64,000 nt of DNA, from positions 62,001-126,000 of the forward strand of contig JAFVRD010000053.1 in assembly GCA_017504435.1 (NCBI GenBank). Reading direction: 5' to 3'. Position numbers and translations under genes: made by a program. The stretch comes from Lentisphaeria bacterium. Its GTDB lineage: Bacteria > Verrucomicrobiota > Lentisphaeria > Victivallales > Victivallaceae. Every line of letters begins with the position of its first letter. Positions within the stretch are counted from its first letter, which is position 1. The notes under the pieces were generated by a model. It made no database searches. It was not told where the DNA came from and saw only the letters and a program-made list of their open reading frames with translations. Below, in pieces: positions 1 to 8,491 of the stretch.

Positions 1-885
1 GTAGAAAAGAGTCTGCCCGACGGTATCACCCTCGACCTGAACGCCGTTGAAAACATCATTGATGCCGGCGAGCAGGGATTTGCCGGGGATCAAAGTCGGA
101 TGGACACGCATCTGCACTGCTCCGTTATCACATTTGATGATCCCCAGCAGTTTGATCCGGTAGCCCAATTCATCGGCACAGGCAATGTCGGCAAGTTCCA
201 GATCGCGGATGCCTTCAACATAAACAGAATCCAATCCGAACCATTTGCCGTAAGCCAGTGAAGCGAGAATGGCGGTTTTGTGGGCGGTATCAAATCCGTC
301 GATATCCAGCGAGGGATTGGCTTCGGCATAACCGAGTTTCTGAGCATCGGCAAGAACGGGGGCAAAATCGGCACCTTCACGTTCCATGCGGGTGAGAATA
401 TAGTTGCAGGTGCCGTTCATAATGCCGTAAATGCGTTCGATACGGTTGGATACCAGACCTTCGCGCAGAGCTTTGATAATGGGAATACCGCCTGCAACGC
501 TGGCTTCATAGTAAATATTCACATTGTTTTTTTCAGCAGCGGCAAAAAGTTCTTCCCCGTGGAGAGCCAGCAGAGCTTTGTTGGCGGTGACGACGGATTT
601 TCCGGCATTGAGTGCGGTCAGGATAAATTTTTTGGCAATGGTCGTGCCGCCGACCAGTTCCACTACGATATCGCACTCGTCGATGACCTGCTGTGCGTCG
701 GTGGTCAATACTCCTTCCGGAATGGCGATGCCGCGGTCGGTTTTTATATCCAGATCGGCAATTTTATGCAGAACCGGACGGACTCCGGTGCGTTTGGCAA
801 TGCAATCATGGTTCAACAACAGATTTTCAGCGACTCCGGCACCGACGGTACCGAATCCGATAATACCTACTTTATACTCTTTCAC
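1..885 (-). CDS. hom: Homoserine dehydrogenase (3' end cut by window edge)
   Basis: NAD(P)-dependent reduction of aspartate semialdehyde to homoserine, the branch to threonine and methionine. The reading frame stays open from a GTG at 885 to the left edge, giving about 295 residues. It begins VKEYKVGIIGFGTVG, a Rossmann GxGxxG dinucleotide-binding motif, and continues with NAGKSVVTANKALLA and the signature GIMNGTCNYILT, both typical of homoserine dehydrogenases. The GTG start is chosen because AAAGGG lies 8 nt upstream and the nearest upstream ATG is out of frame. A good promoter lies upstream (966-943). Any C-terminal ACT domain would be outside the window. Confidence 0.93.
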   Translation of the reverse strand, partial: MKEYKVGIIGFGTVGAGVAENLLLNHDCIAKRTGVRPVLHKIADLDIKTDRGIAIPEGVLTTDAQQVIDECDIVVELVGGTTIAKKFILTALNAGKSVVTANKALLALHGEELFAAAEKNNVNIYYEASVAGGIPIIKALREGLVSNRIERIYGIMNGTCNYILTRMEREGADFAPVLADAQKLGYAEANPSLDIDGFDTAHKTAILASLAYGKWFGLDSVYVEGIRDLELADIACADELGYRIKLLGIIKCDNGAVQMRVHPTLIPGKSLLAGINDVFNGVQVEGDTVGQTLFY

Positions 886-942
886 GACAGAGACCCTTTC
901 TTCATAAATTCGGGAAATGACCTGAAATTTAAACATTTAAAT

Positions 943-971
943 AATATAGCACCGACGCCGGAAATTTACAA
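943..971 (-). promoter_or_regulatory. Promoter for hom
   Basis: On the minus strand a -35 TTGTAA (971-966) and a -10 TATATT (948-943) are separated by 17 nt, about 58 nt before the GTG start of hom. Confidence 0.6.
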
Positions 972-1016
972 CTGCAAAAATCCGGCATCTTTATATTTTA
1001 TGCTGCAGATAGTAAT

Positions 1017-1391
1017 TCAGCGGGCGGAACCTTTGATCCGTCCTGAACCGTCACGGTAGGTCGTACTGTTTCCGTACTGATATGATGTGCCTTTGATCCG
1101 TCCTGAAGAATCGCGGTAAGTGGTTGTATTTCCATGCTGGTAAGATGTTCCCTGAATTCTTCCGGAAGCATCGCGGTAAGTCGCGCTGTCTCCGGATATC
1201 CGGATGGTGCCGGTGATCCTTCCGGAAGCATCCCGGAGCGTCACCTGATTTCCATACCGGTATGCTGTACCGGTGACCCTGCCGGAGCTGTCGCGGTAGG
1301 TCGTTGTACCATTTTTTTCCGGCAGATGCGGAGCTGCGACTGCGGCAGCGGCTGCCGTAAATGCGAGCAGTATTGCAAATATTTTTTTCAT
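1017..1391 (-). CDS. Small secreted protein made of 20-residue tandem repeats
   Basis: 124 residues: a signal peptide (about 1-20, ending AVAA) followed by five near-identical 20-residue repeats at about residues 29-48, 49-68, 69-88, 89-108 and a partial one at 109-124. The core of each unit is YRDxSGRxxGT followed by a Y-x-x-G-[ND] turn. The Gly/Asp/Tyr pattern suggests short beta-hairpins stacked in a solenoid. I do not recognise the family; function unknown. AAGGTG lies 7 nt before the ATG. It follows the GNAT gene by 9 nt and is probably co-transcribed with it. No clear terminator is visible before hom. Confidence 0.75.
   Translation of the reverse strand: MKKIFAILLAFTAAAAAVAAPHLPEKNGTTTYRDSSGRVTGTAYRYGNQVTLRDASGRITGTIRISGDSATYRDASGRIQGTSYQHGNTTTYRDSSGRIKGTSYQYGNSTTYRDGSGRIKGSAR
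1032..1305 (-). repeat. 60-bp in-frame tandem repeat (about 4.7 copies)
   Basis: DNA counterpart of the 20-residue repeats. Each unit contains the coding phrase for YRDxSGR; units differ at several third positions, so the array is diverged rather than freshly expanded. Boundaries are approximate. Confidence 0.7.
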
Positions 1392-1400
1392 GATATCACC

Positions 1401-2276
1401 TTAGAATTTATCGACCAGAGAGAAAAACATATCCGGATTTTTCCGGTGAAATTCCCGTTTTTTCAGATCGCGCACCAGAACTCTTTCACCATGCATGGGG
1501 TCGTTGACAGACGGAGAATATTCCAGAGCGGCTCCGGCGGTCATACTTTTTTCCAGCAGCATATCGCAGCCGTTTGGTCCGACGGCTGCTTCCACAAATC
1601 CGGCTGCTCCGTTGAGTGACCGGAAACCGGTTTCTGCCAATGTGCCGCTGACTTTTACCGCATATTGTCCGCCGGTGACAGCAAAGGTGAAATCCGGCTC
1701 GCCGAAAATCCGGTTCCAACCGTGGAATCCGGTTCCGGATTTGCGGATGACTTTACCGGGAAATGCGGGCATGGCAGCGTAAATTTCCGCGATCCGGGAT
1801 TTTTCTGTATCACTTAATTCTCCGCCTTTGCGCCAATTCAAAGGAGCAGTTTCCCGGCGGGAACGGGCAAATTGCGCTTCAGGAATTTCGATTTTATGCC
1901 ACGAAACGCTTTCATATACTCTGAATAATCCGGTATACAACGGCAGAGAAATTATTTCCGGTTCATTTTCCGCCCAATCGGCTACATGCCTGCACAGTGC
2001 GGCGGCGATCCCCCGGTTGCGGCAACGGGGATCAACGGCAACGGAAGCGATACCGCCCATTGTCCGGGGGATTCCGTCCCGGCCGCAGACTTCATAAATC
2101 ATCACGCCGCAATGTCCGGCAATTTCTCCGTGTTCAAATGCGGCAAAAGATATTTCATCGAAAGGCATTTTCTGCTCTTTTTGAGCCAGTTGCTCCCAGT
2201 GATCCGGAAAACATCTGCCCAGCAGCGGCAGGATCTGCGGCTGTTCTTCCCAAGTCAGTTTTTTGATGGTCAGCAT
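1401..2276 (-). CDS. GNAT-family N-acetyltransferase (Eis-like layout)
   Basis: Acetyl-CoA-dependent acyltransferase of unknown substrate. The 291-residue protein has an N-terminal GNAT domain (about 1-150) with the acetyl-CoA loop as VAVDPRCRNRGIAAAL, matching the R/Q-x-x-G-x-G/A motif A. The remaining roughly 140 residues form a second domain, as in Eis-like two-domain acetyltransferases. It leads a two-gene operon with the secreted repeat protein and has its own promoter, back-to-back with that of the RecD2 helicase gene. Confidence 0.75.
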   Translation of the reverse strand: MLTIKKLTWEEQPQILPLLGRCFPDHWEQLAQKEQKMPFDEISFAAFEHGEIAGHCGVMIYEVCGRDGIPRTMGGIASVAVDPRCRNRGIAAALCRHVADWAENEPEIISLPLYTGLFRVYESVSWHKIEIPEAQFARSRRETAPLNWRKGGELSDTEKSRIAEIYAAMPAFPGKVIRKSGTGFHGWNRIFGEPDFTFAVTGGQYAVKVSGTLAETGFRSLNGAAGFVEAAVGPNGCDMLLEKSMTAGAALEYSPSVNDPMHGERVLVRDLKKREFHRKNPDMFFSLVDKF

Positions 2277-2298
2277 TGTAAAGTTCCTCTTTTTTCAT

Positions 2299-2327
2299 AC
2301 AGTATCACCGGATAAGATTTTTTTCAA
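2299..2327 (-). promoter_or_regulatory. Promoter for the GNAT / repeat-protein operon
   Basis: Minus-strand -35 TTGAAA (2327-2322), 17-nt spacer, -10 TACTGT (2304-2299). The -35 box is one base from that of the divergent recD2 promoter. Confidence 0.5.
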
Positions 2328-2328
2328 C

Positions 2329-2357
2329 TTGACGGAACGGCATTTTTGTTATATATT
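2329..2357 (+). promoter_or_regulatory. Promoter for the RecD2-type helicase gene
   Basis: -35 TTGACG (2329-2334), 17-nt spacer, -10 TATATT (2352-2357), 19 nt before the ATG at 2377. The short leader still carries GAAGGAG. Confidence 0.65.
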
Positions 2358-2376
2358 CTGTGAGAAGGAGAGCTTT

Positions 2377-4548
2377 ATGCCAGAAATTCAGAAATTGACC
2401 CGGACGCGGCTTAATGCTGAAATAGTCAATGTCCGGTATGAAAATCCGGAAAACGGTTTTGCCGTGGTCACGCTTCTGTGTGACGACGGCACCAGAATCG
2501 CCGGGAAAGGTTCTTTGCCGTCTCCCCGGCCCGGACAGAATATTGAAGCCGACGGATATTTTGAAAAACATCCGGAATTCGGTCTGCAGTTCCGCATCGA
2601 ATCCTGCCGACCGGTACCGCCGTCAACAGTGGAGGGTATCACCCGTTTTTTGCAGCATGCCATTCCCGGTATCGGACCGAAAACTGCGGCGGCGATCGTG
2701 GCAAAATTCGGCAAAGAAACGGTCAAAGTTCTGGATCTTTACCCCAAGCGGCTGATGGAAGTTCCGAAAATCGGAAAAAACAAGGCTGACACGATCGCCA
2801 AAGTCTGGAAAGAGACCCATCATCGGCGGAACGATATGATTTTTTTGGAAGGTTTAGGCATAACTCCGGCATACTGTGCGCGGCTTTTTAAACGCTATGG
2901 AGAAAATGCCGTGGAAGCTGTGCGTAAAAATCCTTATCAGCTGGCGGAAGATGTTGATGGGATCGGTTTTTTGAAAGCCGATGCCATCGCCCGCAGTTTG
3001 GGTTTCGCCGAAAATTCTCCGGAACGGATGACTGCAGCAGCAGTTTTTGCCCTCAATACCATGATCGGAGATGGTCATGTTTGCGCTCCGGTACAGGTTT
3101 TGACCGGGGAATGTGTCAAACTTACCGGTCAGGATTCAGCAACCGTTTCAGTTGGTATTTCTCATGCGTTGGAAAAACATTTGCTTTATCTGATCGATGA
3201 ATACATTTATACTCCGCGTACCGCATCAGCGGAGGTGAAACTGCCGTATTTTATTTCGGCATTGGCAGAAGCAAAAAATTTTCCGGGCGCAAAATTACAG
3301 AAAATCGCTCCCCAAGCCGGTTTGACATTGGATGTTTTACAGCAGCAGGCGGTCGAATCCCTTTTTGTCCGGCCGCTGAATATCATTACCGGCGGTCCCG
3401 GGGTGGGAAAAACCACTGTGATCGGTGAGATCGTCCGGCGCGCCAAAGCCGCCCGGATCAAATTTGCTCTTGCCGCACCCACCGGACGGGCTGCCAAACG
3501 GATGAGTGAAAGCAGCGGTTGTGAAGCCAAAACTTTGCACCGGCTGCTGATGTTTGATCCGGCAACGCTCAAGTTTAATTATTGCGCAGATAATCCGCTG
3601 GATTGCGACTTGCTGATCGTAGATGAAATAAGTATGCTGGATATTATTCTGGCGTATCAGTTATTTCAAGCTGTCCGTCCCGGCACATCGGTGGTGCTGG
3701 TCGGAGATGCCGATCAGCTGCCGTCGGTAGGACCGGGAAAAGTGCTGAGTGATTTTATGAACAGCGGTTTTTTCGGAGTGACGAGATTGACCCGGATATT
3801 CCGTCAATCTGGCAACAGTGCGATCATCAGCAATGCCCATTTGGTCAATTCCGGGAGATTGCCGCAATCTGTCCGCCCGGCGGCGGGGGAATTGACCGAT
3901 TTTTACTGGATCGAACAGGATGATCCGGAAAAAGCGGCGGCATTGATAAATACACTGGTAACTGAACGCATCCCGGAACGTTTCCATTTTGATCCCATGT
4001 CGGAAATACAGGTACTTACTCCCATGAACCGGGGGGAATGCGGTACTGCGGCACTCAATGCCCAATTATCTGCCGGATTGCGTGCCGGATGCGATGAGAG
4101 TTTTCAATTTGGCAATACCGTATTCAAGCAGGGCGACCGGGTAATGCAGAATTCCAACAACTATGATAAAAATGTGTTCAACGGCGACCTCGGACAAATA
4201 ATTAAAATCAATGATCAGAGCAAAACTTTTACGGTGTGTTTTGACGGAGAACGGTTGGTTGATTATAACTTTGATGAGGCGAATCAGCTGAATCTGGCGT
4301 ATGCTGTAACTATCCACAAGTCACAGGGCAGTGAATTTCCCGCCGTGGTGATGCCGATACTCAATCAGCATTTTGTCATGCTCCGGCGCAATCTGCTTTA
4401 TACCGGGATGACCCGTGCTAAAAAACTGCTTATCCTTATCGGCAGCCGCAAAGCAGTGGAAATGGCGGTGCGTGATGCCCGGGTGCGTCCCCGTTATTCC
4501 AATCTTGCCGCCCGGCTTGCCGGACTGAAAAAATCGTCCGGCTCCTGA
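2377..4548 (+). CDS. recD2: RecD2-type ATP-dependent DNA helicase
   Basis: SF1B 5'-3' DNA helicase of the RecD2 type, the class not bound into RecBCD. 723 residues from the ATG at 2377; the frame is open further upstream to 2263, but GAAGGAG sits 9 nt before 2377 and a promoter overlaps the upstream part. The N-terminal OB-like region is followed by helix-hairpin-helix segments (GIGPKTAAAIVAKFG, near residue 105) and then the motor: Walker A GGPGVGKTT near residue 340, DEISM Walker B, GDADQLPSVGPG motif III and the C-terminal TIHKSQGSEF motif, with YTGMTRAKK near the end. No recB or recC lies nearby. Confidence 0.93.
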   Translation: MPEIQKLTRTRLNAEIVNVRYENPENGFAVVTLLCDDGTRIAGKGSLPSPRPGQNIEADGYFEKHPEFGLQFRIESCRPVPPSTVEGITRFLQHAIPGIGPKTAAAIVAKFGKETVKVLDLYPKRLMEVPKIGKNKADTIAKVWKETHHRRNDMIFLEGLGITPAYCARLFKRYGENAVEAVRKNPYQLAEDVDGIGFLKADAIARSLGFAENSPERMTAAAVFALNTMIGDGHVCAPVQVLTGECVKLTGQDSATVSVGISHALEKHLLYLIDEYIYTPRTASAEVKLPYFISALAEAKNFPGAKLQKIAPQAGLTLDVLQQQAVESLFVRPLNIITGGPGVGKTTVIGEIVRRAKAARIKFALAAPTGRAAKRMSESSGCEAKTLHRLLMFDPATLKFNYCADNPLDCDLLIVDEISMLDIILAYQLFQAVRPGTSVVLVGDADQLPSVGPGKVLSDFMNSGFFGVTRLTRIFRQSGNSAIISNAHLVNSGRLPQSVRPAAGELTDFYWIEQDDPEKAAALINTLVTERIPERFHFDPMSEIQVLTPMNRGECGTAALNAQLSAGLRAGCDESFQFGNTVFKQGDRVMQNSNNYDKNVFNGDLGQIIKINDQSKTFTVCFDGERLVDYNFDEANQLNLAYAVTIHKSQGSEFPAVVMPILNQHFVMLRRNLLYTGMTRAKKLLILIGSRKAVEMAVRDARVRPRYSNLAARLAGLKKSSGS

Positions 4549-4560
4549 CTTCTGAAGCAT

Positions 4561-4609
4561 AAAAAAGGAGTGCTGCAAAGCCTCAAAAAAGCAAGCAGCA
4601 CCCCTTTTT
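4561..4609. terminator. Bidirectional rho-independent terminator
   Basis: GGAGTGCTGC and GCAGCACCCC pair with a single A/C mismatch around a 16-17-nt loop, with an A-run before and a T-run after the stem. It lies between the convergent recD2 and DUF4434 genes and can serve both. Confidence 0.85.
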
Positions 4610-4628
4610 CGGTTTCAGGGAACCGGAA

Positions 4629-5600
4629 TTATTTTTTGAAATAATCCTTGTAAAGACCGTAGAGATTCCGGGCCGCCATTGCACAGGAATTCGGACTCAT
4701 GAAGTGGGCGAATTCATAAGTGATGGCTTTCTGGAAACCGGCTTGATGCGCCCATTCCAGTTTATCCAGCAGGCACTCAAATGAGATGGGCGGGAAAGTA
4801 CGCAGAGAGGTTTCCAACTCAAACGTTTCGATGTTTGTCCACGGAGTCATTCCGTTGGCAGTGATGACATCGTAGTTGACTTTGAGGAAATCCCGCATCT
4901 GGGTATCGCGGTTGACCTGGGAATTCTGGAACGCCACGATATCCACTGAACCTTTGACATAATCCAGCACATTGCCCCACATTTCGCGGTGTTCATCGGG
5001 GGTGACGGCGATACGGCGGCAGGCGGCAGGGGGATATTTGGAGGTCAATGAACCATTATTGCAGCCGCTGATTCCCGGAGAGATCAAGGTCTGGTGACCG
5101 GACAAATCGTGGCAGAATGCGCCGACCTGCTTGTAGCACTCAAAAACATTGTACGCCGTCCGGGCGCCGGTTTCCTGAGAGAGATACCAGCCGCCGAATG
5201 CCGGACTGTTTTTGGCATAATTTTCCCAGATTTCCGCAAAAGAACGTTTCATGTGTTCCATTTCTTTTTGCACATCATAGGTGGCAAGCATCCAGTCGTT
5301 GCCGGAGTAGTATCCTCCGATCCAGAGTTTGATACCGTGTTTTTCCGCTAATTTGAAAAAGAGCTGGAGTTTATCGCGGCGGGGACGCTCACAACCGGCA
5401 TTTTTCATCAGCCATTCGGAGGGATAGAGCAATTTTTTCCGGACACCGCAGCGGATGATAATGGCAGTATCTATCCCTACTGCTTTCATCGCGGCAAAAT
5501 CTGCATCCCAGACTTCATCGCTCCAATTCTGGTCGGGAATTTCATAATCAGCTTGAATTTCACCGATAAATGTACCGGTAATCGGAAGTGCTTCAACCAT
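4629..5600 (-). CDS. DUF4434-type putative glycoside hydrolase
   Basis: 323 residues with no signal peptide. The sequence reads as a TIM-barrel glycosidase-like protein of the DUF4434 type: ITGTFIGE near the N terminus, AAMKAVGIDTAIIIR, IGGYYSGNDW, GGWYLSQE in mid-protein (a barrel-strand carboxylate position) and NIETFELE later. The reaction is unknown; the family is predicted to act on carbohydrates. It lies 24 nt downstream of the larger DUF5696-like gene and is surely in the same operon, which ends at the terminator at 4561-4609. Being cytoplasmic, it probably acts on imported oligosaccharides. Confidence 0.7.
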   Translation of the reverse strand: MVEALPITGTFIGEIQADYEIPDQNWSDEVWDADFAAMKAVGIDTAIIIRCGVRKKLLYPSEWLMKNAGCERPRRDKLQLFFKLAEKHGIKLWIGGYYSGNDWMLATYDVQKEMEHMKRSFAEIWENYAKNSPAFGGWYLSQETGARTAYNVFECYKQVGAFCHDLSGHQTLISPGISGCNNGSLTSKYPPAACRRIAVTPDEHREMWGNVLDYVKGSVDIVAFQNSQVNRDTQMRDFLKVNYDVITANGMTPWTNIETFELETSLRTFPPISFECLLDKLEWAHQAGFQKAITYEFAHFMSPNSCAMAARNLYGLYKDYFKK

Positions 5601-5624
5601 AATAAAACCTCGTTTGTTAGATGA

Positions 5625-7544
5625 TTAAGGGTGATCGATTCGGAAATCATGGGGGGCAATGCCGTCAAATTCTGTATCAGAGAAGTTGGCAGTGACCGAA
5701 ACTCCGTCGGCAAATGTTGAACGCATTACGCCGGAGAAAGTGACCGAACCGTCGGCAGTACGGTACATTTTGCCGCCGTCGCCGAGAATTTCAAAAATGG
5801 TCATTTTTTCCAGATAAGTGTTGCGCATCTGCCTGGATGTATCTAATTCACGGGCATCCAGAGCCATGGGCAGCAGACCGTAGAGGGCCATGAATGCCCG
5901 GTAATCTCCGGGAGTGCCGGGGAAGAAACCTTCCGGGGTGCAGTTGAGTATACAGTCATGCAGAGCCAGCTGCCAGAACGGTACCGGAACGGGCAGCGGT
6001 TCATGCGCCGCAAATTCAGAACGGTACGGGAATGCAAATGCTCCCAGATCCACTACATCCAGACAATACGGTGCGCTGAGAGCTTCACTGACCAGAGAGC
6101 CGATGGTTTTGCGGACAAATTTCAGCATGCGGCGGCGGGTTTCAGCATCTTCACGGCGGCTTTGGATATGGTCAGGATGGTAGCACTCTTTGATACCGCC
6201 CCGGGCGATAACGTCGATATAGATACTGTCGCAATCGAGCAGTTCTTTGATTTTCGGAATATCCCGGTGCATGTAGCGTTCACTGTTGAGCGTACACATG
6301 TAACTGCATCTGCCGCCGACCCAGACTCCGCCGATATGAGTGCCGCCGTTGGCATCGGTGACCATTTCGGCTTTGTCGAATTCCGGTGAATTGGGGTAAC
6401 AGTCGATATAGTTGTCGTGAACGGAATAGATGTAGTTCTCCGAAATGTTTCTGCCGTATGCGGCGGAGGCGGCAAATTCTTCTGCTGTTCCACGTTCCGG
6501 GTTGACCGGGAAACGGGTGGGAAAACCGTTGTCAAAACCGTAATGGTTCCAGCCCATATTCAAAACGCAGATCTTGTCGCATCCTGCTGCTTTTGCGGCG
6601 TCAAACAGTTCACATGCTGACCAATTCGCCTGTTTACCTTCCACCTGAGCGCGGCCCGGTTTTAATGTCCAATAGCTGTCTGCATGCGGTTTCGGAGACA
6701 CTTTCTGGGAATAGACATCATGTTTCCAGATCACCGAACCGACCAGTTTTTCCGCTGCCGGAGAATCTGCGATTTTTTCCCGGAGCGTTTTGGCAACTCC
6801 GAGGTACTCCATTTTGCTCCGGTAGTAATTGGCAAGATCGTGAATATCTGCTCCCGGGGCAAGAAAACGGAAATGCTGACGGTGAGTGTAATTGGCAAGA
6901 GGGGTGAAATGCTGAACGACTCTTGCTCCGAATTGTCCCGGAGTTTTGCCGTTGATGGCAAACGAATATTGCATGTCGTGCCAGTTTTCCAGCCAGAATA
7001 CAAATCCGGCTTTGTCGGGACGGGTCGCGCCGAAAATGGCAATGGCATTTTCCGGATTGGCGGTTTCCATGAATTGCTCCGGCGGAACCGGGAACCGGTA
7101 TTCCATGCCGTAACTGTAGGGAATAAATGCTCTGGCGGCCTCAGTGGAAGGCAGTTTATAGAGGTTATTGGGGAATACCACATCAAAAACTTCTCCATCC
7201 ATACCTTCAATGGGATCGACTTCAAAGTAAAGTTCTTCTCCGGCAAGTTTTATCCGGCAGACGATATGCAGTGCATCCAGAGTAATGGGTTTGCGGAATG
7301 GATTTTCCGGATAGCGCGCCCACAGAACCGGTTTGGAAAAATCGATTTGCAAACTTTCCGCGTCCTGGGAAACGGTGATTTTGCCCTGGCGGTTATGGAG
7401 CTGCCAGGTATAAAAATTTCCATAGGTCAAGGTCAACGGAGCGTTGCTGTTTAACGCACAGCCGGTGGCAATATCAGTTATTTGCAGAAAAGAGGCATCT
7501 TCGGCAAGTTCAACACGGAAAAATCGGTTTTCAAGTTTTAACAT
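5625..7544 (-). CDS. DUF5696/GH101-like putative glycoside hydrolase
   Basis: 639 residues, no signal peptide. The N-terminal half is beta-rich (about 1-270); the C-terminal part has barrel-type motifs: VLNMGWNHYG, YSVHDNYIDCYPNSPEFD, IYIDVIARGG and PFWQLALHDCILN. The combination of a barrel with an Asp at the end of the YID strand and the late FWQLALHD segment resembles DUF5696 proteins, which are distantly related to GH101 endo-alpha-N-acetylgalactosaminidases. The family call is from recall of the motif order, not a search. First gene of a two-gene operon with the DUF4434 protein. Confidence 0.6.
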   Translation of the reverse strand: MLKLENRFFRVELAEDASFLQITDIATGCALNSNAPLTLTYGNFYTWQLHNRQGKITVSQDAESLQIDFSKPVLWARYPENPFRKPITLDALHIVCRIKLAGEELYFEVDPIEGMDGEVFDVVFPNNLYKLPSTEAARAFIPYSYGMEYRFPVPPEQFMETANPENAIAIFGATRPDKAGFVFWLENWHDMQYSFAINGKTPGQFGARVVQHFTPLANYTHRQHFRFLAPGADIHDLANYYRSKMEYLGVAKTLREKIADSPAAEKLVGSVIWKHDVYSQKVSPKPHADSYWTLKPGRAQVEGKQANWSACELFDAAKAAGCDKICVLNMGWNHYGFDNGFPTRFPVNPERGTAEEFAASAAYGRNISENYIYSVHDNYIDCYPNSPEFDKAEMVTDANGGTHIGGVWVGGRCSYMCTLNSERYMHRDIPKIKELLDCDSIYIDVIARGGIKECYHPDHIQSRREDAETRRRMLKFVRKTIGSLVSEALSAPYCLDVVDLGAFAFPYRSEFAAHEPLPVPVPFWQLALHDCILNCTPEGFFPGTPGDYRAFMALYGLLPMALDARELDTSRQMRNTYLEKMTIFEILGDGGKMYRTADGSVTFSGVMRSTFADGVSVTANFSDTEFDGIAPHDFRIDHP

Positions 7545-7572
7545 AATCTGATTTCCTTTCTCAACAGGGTAA

Positions 7573-7601
7573 AATTTACCACATCAGCTTCTGAAAATCA
7601 A
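7573..7601 (-). promoter_or_regulatory. Promoter for the DUF5696-DUF4434 operon
   Basis: Minus-strand -35 TTGATT (7601-7596), 17-nt spacer, -10 TAAATT (7578-7573). A direct repeat of AATGCAAAAT lies just upstream at about 7622-7642 and could be a regulator site. Confidence 0.5.
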
Positions 7602-7648
7602 CCGTAACCCGGAAAAAACTTAATGCAAAATAATGCAAAATAATTGTT

Positions 7649-8491
7649 TCAGTCGTTTATGACCATTTTTTGAGCTGTACTCAGCGAAAAAAACGGCAAT
7701 TCATGGCCGAATGGGAATCCCGAAAAAACCGGACATGTCACCCGCATGGCAAAATCATCCAGCACCGCTTTGATTTCATCCGGAGTGCCGCAGCCGGTGA
7801 AATTTCCGAATACCACCGCAGCGCAGTTGTCAAACGCCCCGGCAAGGATCAATTGAGTCAACGCCCGGTCGATCCGGTACGGAGCTTCGCCGACATCTTC
7901 CAGAATCAATATTTTTCCGGCAGTATCCGGGAAAAAATCGGTTCCGGCGAGCGAGGCGGCAACGGTGAGATTTCCGGGCAGGGGAGTGCCGGATGCAGTC
8001 GTACCGCGCAGAGCGGGCAGTTTTACGGTCACATTTTGTGCGGCAAGGGCATTGAACAGGGTATTGACCGATAAATCATCATTGATCTCAGCCAGATATT
8101 TGAGCATCGGTGCGCTGATCGCAGTTCCGGCATTTTTCGCCGTCAATGCCCAGTGCAAAGCAGTAATATCGCTGAATCCCGCCACCGTAACAGGATGTTT
8201 TTGCAGAAATTCCCAATCCAGCAGCGGCAATATCCGGGCGCATCCGTAACCGCCGCGAACCGCCCAGAGCAGAGCACCGTCAGTTGCCGCATTCATAATA
8301 TCCGCACACCGTGCGGCATCATCAGCTGCCAGATAAGGCAGGGATGTTCCGGAAAATACATGCGGCATGACTTGTACTTTTGCCCCGGAATTGCACAATG
8401 CGGCAACGCCGTCAGTGACCACCCTGCTGTCGCATTTTCCGGCGGGTGCGATCACTGAAACGGCAAGGTTTTCCGGCAGAAGCAGTTTCAC
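7649..8491 (-). CDS. ldcA: LD-carboxypeptidase (muramoyltetrapeptide carboxypeptidase, peptidase S66)
   Basis: Removes the terminal D-alanine from murein tetrapeptides during cell-wall recycling in the cytoplasm. The 280-residue protein keeps the S66 marks: [15 protein letters not shown], the nucleophile elbow GFSDITALH (catalytic Ser), [14 protein letters not shown] (catalytic Glu) and FGHELPF near the end (catalytic His). It is slightly short at the C terminus compared with the usual 300 or so. The start is GTG and overlaps the stop of ribBA in a GTGA junction, so the two are translationally coupled despite unrelated roles. Confidence 0.9.
   Translation of the reverse strand: MKLLLPENLAVSVIAPAGKCDSRVVTDGVAALCNSGAKVQVMPHVFSGTSLPYLAADDAARCADIMNAATDGALLWAVRGGYGCARILPLLDWEFLQKHPVTVAGFSDITALHWALTAKNAGTAISAPMLKYLAEINDDLSVNTLFNALAAQNVTVKLPALRGTTASGTPLPGNLTVAASLAGTDFFPDTAGKILILEDVGEAPYRIDRALTQLILAGAFDNCAAVVFGNFTGCGTPDEIKAVLDDFAMRVTCPVFSGFPFGHELPFFSLSTAQKMVIND

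Noticed and set aside
280-1059. Plus-strand frame over the homoserine dehydrogenase region
   Set aside because: Shadow of the minus-strand hom gene, which has clear Rossmann and catalytic motifs and runs off the edge.
2377-4548. Helicase as part of a RecBCD exonuclease
   Set aside because: The N-terminal helix-hairpin-helix extension is the RecD2 layout, and no recB or recC lies next to it.
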